This document shows, one piece after another, positions 55,839-64,000 of a DNA stretch of 64,000 nt. A program made the translations under genes and the position numbers. The first letter of the stretch is position 1. The number at the start of each line of letters is the position of its first letter. The notes under the pieces are model-generated. The model worked only from the letters and a program-made list of their open reading frames with translations, did not search any database and was not told the origin of the DNA. This DNA is from Tetrapyrgos nigripes (lineage: Eukaryota > Basidiomycota > Agaricomycetes > Agaricales > Campanellaceae), in NCBI GenBank assembly GCA_013368315.1, contig JAACJM010000123.1, positions 124,001 to 188,000 of the forward strand, written 5' to 3'.

Positions 55839-57481
55839 AACAGTACCTTCACTGTCTGCGTTCTGAGATTCTCTCTTATTGGTAATATCATTAAACCTTG
55901 TAAACGTACCAGTAAACACGGGGAGCGTCGGAGCAATTGTCAGGTCGATGAGGAATATTAGGATGACGTCCGTAGTGGTGTATTAGGGAATATTTGCATT
56001 GTGAGTCTTTTTTTTCTGTCTTGGGCCTGGATCGTGATTTCTGATATAACAATTCTGAGATGCCCTTTCTTCCCGGCATAACCAATGAACGGATATGTTG
56101 AACCATTGTTTGGATGTGGAAAAAGCGTCTCAGTCACTCACGAAAGGTAAACATGTGTTGGTATGGTTCTATGTTATCCTTCCTGTATATTAACCCGTAG
56201 ATCAATCCAAAATCTCATGATCACTGGCAGGAGAGCTCAAGCACGAGTTGATCAAAGATCAGTGATTGACGCTGGTATCAGCAGTGGTGTATACCCAGCT
56301 GCGTAGATAAAGGTAATTGGCCCTTGTGGAAATTGCATCGAATCCGCCTAGGTCATTGAATTATTTATATTTATTGAGACAGAATGGTCTGCACCCCACA
56401 ATGAAGATACGCATTTGACGCGTGTTTGCCATGCTCATGGTGGACCTTGTGGCTGTGGCCACTTGTCAGACACCACGCAAACAGTGTATTCTCCTGAACC
56501 TAACCAGAATTTCAAGCAGAAGTTACTGGGCTGGAGAGTTTCAATCATAAAAAAGCAGTGGTTGTTCTATATGTCTGTACAGAAAATGATAATACAGTGT
56601 AATGACCATCGATCAGAGGTGATGCAGACGGCCTCGTTCTCGCCACGCGTTAGCGTTGGCCCACAGCCCCTTCATTGCCTGCATCAAAAAAGTTTCTGTA
56701 AGTCCTCACAGAGGCTCAGCCCCAGTCAGGGCAGTACCTCCAAATGTCCCTCCTCCTCCCCTATAGTGTCATCTGGGAAAACTCAATCAGATTCAGGATA
56801 CTGTACACTTCACTCAATCAATTACATATGTTAACGCAAGTTTGAGTGCATGTGTTGTATAATTAGTATGATCTATGAGTCTATTTTACGCTTGACATGT
56901 AGAAAGTGAGGTCATTCAGAAAAGCTTGGTAAAAGTCGCTGAGAAGTAGATGTCATACGGAAAAAAGTAAAAGACAGAAAAAGCTTCCGGAAAAACCTCT
57001 GTCAGAAAAGCCGATCAAAAGGCTTTATGGGAAAAAGTTACCGAAAGCTTCGAAAAGCGGGGAAAAGTCGATTTGCCATTTTACTGATGTAAGTAGTACT
57101 TCTAGTCTACATCTCAAGCCAAATTTTTTTACTCTTGTTACTCTGCTGTAACTGCATATGTCTAAGAAAAGTTGGAGTAATTTAGTGCAGAAATGCGCAT
57201 GCCTTTATGCTGGTCCAAGTGCACTTTTATTCGACCCGTATTGACTCAAAAGTGCACCCGTATTCATTCAAATTTGGCACCTGTATTCATTCAAAGTTGA
57301 CACCCGTATTGAAACAAGTGTACTGTATGTAATCAATCTAATCTGGTGAGATAAGCCTAATTGAGCAGTTCTCACAACACAGGTCTTGTGACTTATCACC
57401 TGATTCACCTGATTCAAACACATCGCACATTGTTTATTCTTCAACCACTTCCACGCACGTTTCACTACCTTTCTCACCATT

Positions 57482-59690
57482 ATGCCTGAGGGTCCGGAGG
57501 CTCTCGTATTTTGTGAAATGTTCAAGAAAAGTGTTAAGGAGCATGCCAGCCACTCAAAAAAACCATTGGAAGGTCAGTAAATCAGTAATATTGTTTCTAC
57601 TTCATTCTCAACACTTAGTTAGGTTTTCTACATATCCACCCCTCTATGTTTGCTTGTACTGCTCAGCGAGATTATTGCACAATTACCGTGGACCAGAGCT
57701 GCTTTGATGCATTGCTAGAGCCACTTGAACTGTTAGTTTGCAATGTCTATGACTTGATGCACATCAAGGAGGCTCGCTATCAGTGCTGCGAGCAACTTCT
57801 ATGCCCCAAAGTACCAGGTCCTGTTCTTATTTGTACTCGTGGAAAGTACACTGCTGTAGCAGCAGGTTACGTGCGTCTTTTTATCCTTTTTTTCAGATTA
57901 TTGTCTTGCCTGAATTTGATATGATTATGTGGCATATCTTTCTTCATTCAATAGCACTGTGTCGTGATCTCTTGGGGCTTGGAGGCACATCCTATACAGA
58001 TGTCCCGAAAGGTTTATGAAGAGATCGTTGCTTCTAGTTTCTCTGGAAACAACAGCAACAAGATCAAGGCAGAGAAATTGCGAGTATTTGCAGTCCCAAG
58101 TCGGTTTGTTGAGCCAAACTCACAGCCACTTCCAAACGGACGTGACCATTGCAACATATCTATCTTTATGGCTATTGTCACTGCCAATTGGGTATGGGCA
58201 GTTTGTGACTTTTCTTGCCTTGTCAAGCTACACGTTACCTCGTCGAGCCGTCCTTGGCAAACCAGTGACTTTGAACCTGGTTCAGAGGTGCATTACAATG
58301 TTTTTACTCCAAATGATACACCATTTAATTCTCTCATTTCTGTGATATAGATGTGGCATGTCATTTGGTCTCTGTTCAAATGTGGGCCTGATTGGTTTCA
58401 GGAAGCTTCTCTGGTCAGCGAACAGCTAGACCTATGGCGTGATGGGATAGTTAATGGGACTAGGTCTCCATCCATTGCCTCTCCCATGGATAATTCCATG
58501 GCATTCAGTACTTTTGGCTGTCATCTCATTTCTGACAGCCTTCATTCAATTGGTCTCTTTCCCAGTACTCCCACACAATTGATCTGCCAGTCAGATGAGA
58601 TCTATATATCCTTTGTTGACTCCCTTTTTCGGTATCTTCACAATCACTTCTCAAAGGATTTTTTAGATCTTATTGCAGTCTGCATGAACTCTAATAATCC
58701 TTTTGCCTTCAATGAGAGGGCAGATCGAAACTACACCAGTAAGTGTATGCTGGTGTTCAGAAAATCGTTTGTCTCTGTTCCTGTCAAGATGTTCACCTTC
58801 TTTGCATCAATGGGACTACTAGATCCATTACACATTATTGGTATGTTTCTGTTTCACAGATATTTATCTACATATACCAATATAATCTGACTTTCTATGA
58901 CATAGGCCAACCCTATACTCTGCATAATTTGTAGCACATTCTCATCACCAATCTGTCTTGCAAGTCAGTTATCCTATCTGTCTGGCAGTGTGGAGATTTC
59001 TTCACAGTTGTCTGTGCCCAGGTAGGGGCTGAGGGGCAGGGGAAAAAATCCATCAGCATGCTGGTAAGTGATTATACTAGTAAATACTGGTCAATATTCA
59101 TTACAGCTGACATTTGGCAGGTAGCAGCTGGTTATTCTACTACTATTGGCCCAGACAATTTCCATAACTTGAAGTGCAACAAGTTAAATCCAAATGATCT
59201 AACACATTGAAGCGTGGCCCTGGCCAGCCACCAAAGGTAATTGTGCTTCATCTTGCCTGGCCTGTCTGATGAACTGAGATCTGACCACAATCAAAAGGTT
59301 TCCACAGGCAGATGTGGTGGTGTCAGTAAGATCCCCACAGTAGAGGTACTTCAGCGGAGATTTGAAGAAATATCCAAAGAAAATGGTACTATTATATCCA
59401 CCCAGAACCAAGCAATCAAGAAAGTCAAAAAGTTATTTCCCTCCACTCCTCCCTTAATCTGTGTCCTATCTCCATTCGCTGCCATTCCCCAACCCTTTAT
59501 CATCACTATTTATACTGGTACACTTTCAAGTGACAAAGTTGATCAGTGGGTAAATTGGCTTTAAATTGCATTCAATCTGACTGATATTCATGCAGGTCAG
59601 ATTTCTGCAATACATCTTCATCCATCACAATGGAGAGAGCAGCTCAAAGAACCAGACATTCCATGTGATAATACTAGTTATCTGCAATAT
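57482..59690 (+). pseudogene. Multi-exon hypothetical protein, mildly decayed
   Basis: I cannot name its function. ATG at 57482 (MPEGPEALVFCEMFKKSVKE). Introns with good ends: 57574-57666 (GTCAGT...CTCAG), 57866-57896 (GTTACG...TTCAG), about 59064-59120 (GTAAGT...GGCAG), about 59237-59299. Segments include DALLEPLELLVCNVYDLMHI, KVYEEIVASSFSG, DFEPGSEVHYNVFTPNDTP, MWHVIWSLFKCGPDWFQEAS, STFGCHLISDSLHSIGLFPS, DEIYISFVDSLFRYL, VPVKMFTFFASMGLLDPLHI, FFTVVCAQVGAEGQGKKSI, PDNFHNLKCNKLNPNDLTH and FPSTPPLICVLSPFAAIPQP. Faults: frame changes near 57920 and 58020, an in-frame TAG at about 58932, and TGA after NDLTH at about 59208. The long conserved-looking readings suggest a real gene family, perhaps mobile-element linked given its neighbours. 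Confidence 0.6.
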
Positions 59691-59704
59691 ATATATCTGT
59701 TTCT

Positions 59705-60510
59705 CTGAAATAGCCCAAGATATCTAGGAAAATCATACAGTATCTCTGAGAAAAGAAAGTTATAAATTCACTATGCAGGCAATATCAGAATTCTGGAAAC
59801 AGTATTCTCATTGTTCAATATGTGTAGAAAGATATCCAAAATGTGTACAGTATCTCTAAGAAAGATGTAAAATTGCTGAGCAGGCAATATCAGCATTCTG
59901 GAAACAACATTCTCATTGTTCAAGATGTGTAGAAAGGTATCCAAAATGTTCACAGTATCTCTGAGAACAATATAAAATTACTATGCAGACAATATCAGCA
60001 TTCTGGAAACAGCATTCCCATTGTTCAAGATGTGAAGAAAGGTACCCAAAATATGTACAGTATCTCTAAGAAAGATGTAAAATTGCTCAACAAGCAATAT
60101 CAGCATTCTGGAAACAGCATTCCCATTGTTTAAGATGTGTAGAAAGATATTCAAAATGTGGACAGTATCTCTGAGAAAGATGTAAAATCACTATGCAGGC
60201 AATATCAGCATTCTGGAAACAGTATTCTCATTTTCAACATGTGTAGAAAGGTATCCAAAATGTGTACAGTATCTCTAAGAAAGATGTAAAATTGCTGAGC
60301 AGACAGTATCAGCATTCTGGAAACAGTATTCCCATTGTTCAAGTTGTATAGAAAGGTATCCAAAATGTTCACAGTATCTCTAAGAACAATGTAAAATTAC
60401 TATGCAGACCATACCAGCATTCTGGAAACAGCATTCTCATTGTTCAAGATGTGTAGAAAGATATCCAAAATGTGTACAGCATCTCTAAGAAAGAAGTAAA
60501 ATTACTTACC
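59705..60510. repeat. 105-bp satellite, seven units
   Basis: TTCTGGAAAC recurs at 59791, 59896, 60001, 60106, 60211, 60315 and 60420, an almost exact 105-bp period. Each unit also has CAGTATCTCT(A/G)AGAAAGATG and TGTGTAGAAAGGTATCCAAA. Because 105 is divisible by three, a minus-strand frame stays open over parts of it (HILNNEN, RDTVHIL); I do not regard that as coding evidence. Confidence 0.95.
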
Positions 60511-60668
60511 TTACAATGCAGCAATATAAGAAGTGCCTGCCTCATTCATCTTTGCTGATATCAAACAAGTGTTCCAGTCAACAAATGATCAATTCCATTG
60601 ATCTGGTATCTAAACTGGACTGTAGAACAGTGCAATAGTGTATTGAAACAAGAGATCAAGAAACTGTG

Positions 60669-61459
60669 CTATTTGCCAAATGCAAAGGTCTGAGTCCCAT
60701 TGAATGCATTTGACTGAGATGAAGAGAACTTCTGTGTAAGCCCTGTGATAAGAGCAGATGGATGGCTGCAGTGAGGAGGAGAAGGAACATTATCTTCATC
60801 ATTGCTGGTGGTGACTGCAGTAGAACTTTCACCTGCACAAGACATGGCTAGAAATTCAGATCAGAAGCAATATGGGAAAATATGAATTGTCCAACATACA
60901 TCTCATTTTCCTTGAGTTCTCCAACCGACTCCAACGAAGAACCTCCTTAAGATCACGACCATACTCTGCATCTTCTTCACCCTCATCACTAACACCTGCT
61001 ACCTCTGAAACCTGACCCTCCTCTGATCCATCCTCTCCATGCTCGTCTTCAGATCCATGATTCGAAGAGTATGAGGAAAAGAGGGCCTGGGAAGGCGGAA
61101 ATGGGGAAGGGTCCTCTCCTTTGCTCCAGGCAGTAAGATAGTCACCAGGAATAGTCTTGTACGATGCTAAGGATTATATTTGCGAATATAAGCATAAAGA
61201 ATTCATAATCACAAACAAAAAAGAGTGAATACTTACCAAAGATCAAAACATTGTTCAACCATGAGCCCTTTGACTTGGACTTGCAGATCCATTTGATATA
61301 TTCACCAGTAGGAAATATGCCTTCCACTCCAGGTGCAAGGGCGAGGTGTCGTCTTTCACATGGAGACAGATAGATAGAAAGCACAAGGAGTATAACAGGA
61401 ATGAATGACAGAGATGACAGCAATTCACTGTAAGAGACCAAGGAAACAAGGAACGACAA
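60669..61459 (-). CDS. Small three-exon hypothetical protein
   Basis: Unknown function. The open frame starts at ATG 61459 with a hydrophobic run (LLSSLSFIPVILLVLSIYL), although the true start could be internal. It continues APGVEGIFPTGEYIKWICKS and GSWLNNVLIFG. A GTAAGT donor near 61236 and acceptor before 61166 join to SYKTIPGDYLTAWSKGEDPS and an acidic region (EDEHGEDGSEEGQVSEVAG, GEEDAEYGRDLKEVLRW). A second intron (60899-60833) leads to GESSTAVTTSNDEDNVPSP and the stop at 60669-60671. I see no stop codon in the spliced reading. It lies between a satellite and a transposase; expression is unknown. Confidence 0.5.
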
Positions 61460-61762
61460 AAGTTGGGTTGTGGGTTAGCTCTGGAGACATCACCTCACGC
61501 CATTATTATTCAGTCCCAAACTACCATTGCTTGTGTGTAATTTTGAAATGAAGTGTCGTTTGGAACATTCTATCTGATGTGCTAGTGGCGAAGCAACACC
61601 ACCAAATGAAATGCCCCAAAGGAAGGTTTCCTTTGGAACATTCAAAGAGGGTACTGATACTGCAAGCTCAGGAATAGTCACTCCTTTGAGGTGATCTCTT
61701 TGAAAACTTTTGCTTCAATGCCTCATTGGTTCATCTCTACAGCTACAAACAGGGAAGTGGAA

Positions 61763-63480
61763 CTAGTCAGCTGCTAAGACATTATTTATGGCCACCAGGG
61801 ACTGAACCCACAGTCGCACATGAGGAAGCCAATCATCTACAGGTAATGCAATTCATTGCTCCCTCAAACCCCTACGTCCTGACTGCAAAATCTCCACCAA
61901 TGGATAACCATGTTCATCCCATTCATCATCTCGTATGTTATAGCCATATGGTAAGATGTTCTCACCCACAACAGCCTCTAACAGAGCAGTGAAGCTACGA
62001 CGCTGTTTGCTAGAAAAGGGATCTGGATACTTTGGCACCAAGATTGCAGCATGCTTGAATTGCGATTGGATGCTTTCTGCTACATGTTCTGATGGAAAAA
62101 TTGAGTGTGTCATTCAAAGAAAGCACAGAATTTCAAACCTTCTAAGTGTCTGAATGAATACTCATCATCTCCATCTGCCTCATCCTCGTCACTACTCTCA
62201 TAGTTATACTCCAAATCCTCCTCATCTGAGTCTGAATTATCCTCAACACTTTGATCTGAGCCATTTGACGAGTCTGAGTCTGAGTCTGACTCATCATCTG
62301 CACCATAGAACCTCTCAATCACAGTTGGATCGACTCCTTCACAGTCATCATATACACCATCTTGATACATGCCCAGAAATCACATGTCCTATACAAATGT
62401 TCAAAATATAGAAAAGATAAGGGGACATGTGTTCTACTCACATTAGGGCTTTTATTATGACCTTCTCCAGAAATAGGATGTGCATTCCATAGCTGACAGA
62501 ACTGTGTGCAGTCTTGGTTAATTTTATCCAAGAATAGATAATGAAGGAGCCAAAGATGAGCCGGCTTCTGGATGTCAAGTCCGTGCTTCTCCTCCAACTG
62601 CACAAAGAACACACGCCATGGTCTTGCAAATTCCACCTCCACTTCAACCCAGAGTCACTCTATTTGGCTGTTCCTGGTTGATCTGAAGGACTTGAAAATT
62701 TGTGGAAATTTGAATAAGGTTATGGCTTACTTTCCACATGTACAAGGCACGATTAAGGCCACACCTAAGGATCATGTAGACAGAGACTTTCTTGTTCTCT
62801 CCACCCCAGTCCCCACACACTCTGGAAGGTAAATCATACTTCTCAACTGCCTTTATAAATACATCCAGAACAGTTGAGGCACTGTTACTTGTGCTAGCGC
62901 AAAGTCTGACAATCTAAAAAATATTAGTGTAAGAGTATGTAGGGAATCATGATACTTTCAACAAAATCCATCAATGATGCCCTGAATAACAATTCCCCAT
63001 CTGATCAGCTTGTGATGTCCATCCATGTGCCACAAAGCATTTGGTCATGAGACCTTGTACCAGTGTCGATGAGTAGCAGTATAATGCCAAAGTACTTGTC
63101 CAAGAGGGTCAACTTGGTCAATGGAATCTTGGACACATAGCCTTTGGATCTGCAAACTGTGATTATTTCGAAGGTGGCTTCTGAGATACCGAACTCCAGC
63201 TTGCAGATGGTGAACACGGAAGTCCCGGACTATGACATCAAGGTCAGAATCACTGATGTTACTGAACTTGTGGGAGTTAATATTGTATTGCTTCAGATAT
63301 TTCGACAAAGTGTTGCGGTGAATGCCAAGAACATCAGCCATCTCTGATTGGTTGATGCCTCAATGAGACGCAAATGCATCCTTGAGGACTTCAAATATAG
63401 GTACCTTCTGTGGTCAGCCTCGTTTTCCTGATCTCTCAATATTAACTGCATGTAACTGAGATACATTTGAGTCTCTGACT
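61763..63480 (-). pseudogene. Integrase-core (rve-type, IS3EU-like) DDE transposase
   Basis: The enzyme would move DNA by a DDE reaction related to IS3 and retroviral integrases. Order on the minus strand: Lys/Arg-rich start (VNIERSGKRG, about 63440), helix-turn-helix MADVLGIHRNTLSKYLKQYN (63341-63280), DSDLDVIVRDF, NALWHMDGHHKLIRWG (first Asp, about 63020), IDGF, then in a shifted frame YDLPSRVCGDWGGENKKV (second Asp, about 62800), LWVEVEVEFARPWRVFF with the expected Glu just before it (about 62650), KPAHLWLLHYLF, and HPISGEGHNKSPN. Two introns (about 62438-62386 and 62125-62075) connect an acidic segment and ILPYGYNIRDDEWDEHGYPL, ending VQSLVAINNVLAAD at 61763. TGA replaces expected Arg at 63360-63362, 62655-62657 and 62380-62382, and there are two or three frameshifts. 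Confidence 0.82.
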
Positions 63481-64000
63481 CATATCGGTCAGATCAGTTA
63501 ATGATTTTAAATTAAAAGGACAGTCACCTCTTTGCGTTGCCGGCGTTGATTATGAAATAACTTTGCAGTGCAGCCCGTGCTGCGAGATTACCATAAGACT
63601 ACCAGTATTTCCAGCTGCAGTACAACGTAGTACATACCTGCAGCACCATGACCAATACCAGCGTGCTTTTTACAACCAGCGAACCTCATACATCCCAAAA
63701 AACCCAGTCAATACTCATTTTCCCTTCCCAATTGCACCCGAAAGTCGTCCGAAGACACCAACTGCGCCACAGCTCCGTTCTTCGGCTAGCACTGACTGAG
63801 GAGGGTCTAGTCAGATTTAAATAGTAAGTGAATGAATATTTTATCAACGCGTTTTTACAAGGGTGTACGACTTGTAGTCGTATCAATAGATTTTTATTTT
63901 GCTGTCCGTGTCCCTCCCTTTTCTCGTTCTCTGTCACTAGTTCGTCATCCACTCCTTTCATCTCGAAATCTATGTTCTATGATTCAAATTTGACTATTCG
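63481..64000. other. No gene recognised
   Basis: Upstream flank of the transposase. A plus-strand frame at 63563-63799 has no motif; its terminal repeats could not be identified. Confidence 0.35.

Larger units (their letters stand above)
52676..57481. other. 4.8 kb without a recognisable gene
   Basis: Nothing here matches a family I know. Small items: a perfect-stem hairpin at 53933-53982, a fourth GTTACGAGGCC at 55056-55066, a TTTC microsatellite at about 55783-55838, a stretch rich in AAAAGC words at 56925-57070, and four degenerate copies of CACCCGTATTCATTCAAA at about 57227-57316. Open frames at 52753-52980, 54116-54388 and 56415-56834 have no motifs. Confidence 0.4.

Noticed and set aside
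59771..59953. 60-codon ORF (HILNNEN repeats)
   Set aside because: Lies wholly inside the 105-bp satellite.

Overview
The window looks like a transposon-dense stretch of a basidiomycete (probably Agaricomycete) genome. The evidence is short GT-AG introns of about 45-70 bp, a laccase-type multicopper oxidase, a NACHT-ankyrin NLR, an FCP1-like gene with long low-complexity inserts, and basidiomycete-typical Plavaka, PIF/Harbinger, chromovirus and Ty1/copia elements. No prokaryotic features were seen. Gene identities come from motifs read by eye; no database search was run.

Region by region. 0-12 kb is a nested stack. A degenerate chromodomain Ty3/gypsy element (932-6562) sits inside the first exon of a Lys-rich ORF on the minus strand, and a 279-bp MITE sits inside its 5' LTR. 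Next to it a broken Plavaka transposase (6.9-12 kb) is split by a two-gene PIF/Harbinger element (7333-10061). At 12.2-12.6 kb there is the 5' part of a dienelactone-hydrolase-like gene, cut off near the Plavaka edge. 13.5-17.8 kb holds a decayed laccase fused head-on to a truncated minus-strand copy of an FCP1-like gene, whose intron carries a hAT MITE with a perfect 8-bp target duplication. 18.9-21.5 kb is a NACHT-ankyrin NLR with 99-bp homogenised repeats. 22.4-23.0 kb is a hAT transposase tail, and 25.0-25.3 kb a Tc1-like MITE. 25.9-29.9 kb is the second, apparently open, FCP1-like copy on the plus strand, forming an inverted segmental duplication with the 15-18 kb copy.

30.1-33.7 kb is an unusual 3.6-kb structure: about 71-bp identical terminal inverted repeats, two inverted arms around a CGTCTGCCT-type minisatellite, a second 1.2-kb minisatellite in the opposite orientation, and a block of TACTGTGACA/GTCACACTG subterminal repeats. 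A gypsy RT/RNase H fragment abuts it. 37.0-41.8 kb is a degenerate Ty1/copia element on the minus strand with near-matching 5-bp target duplications. 45.5-47.6 kb is a decayed tyrosine-recombinase element. 48.5-49.6 kb is a 130-155 bp tandem array, and 50.6-51.4 kb a fold-back element. 52.7-57.5 kb is largely featureless. 57.5-63.5 kb has a multi-exon hypothetical gene, a 105-bp satellite, a small three-exon hypothetical gene and an rve-type (IS3EU-like) DDE transposase.

Most coding sequences are pseudogenes, and the lesions are not random. TGA repeatedly replaces what should be a conserved arginine CGA codon (gypsy, laccase, rve transposase, perhaps the NLR), and catalytic residues are lost through C-to-T or G-to-A changes. 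This is the signature of cytosine-methylation decay or RIP-like mutation over silenced DNA. The best candidate for an intact gene is the plus-strand FCP1-like gene; the Harbinger Myb-like gene and the small hypothetical at 60.7-61.5 kb are also open.
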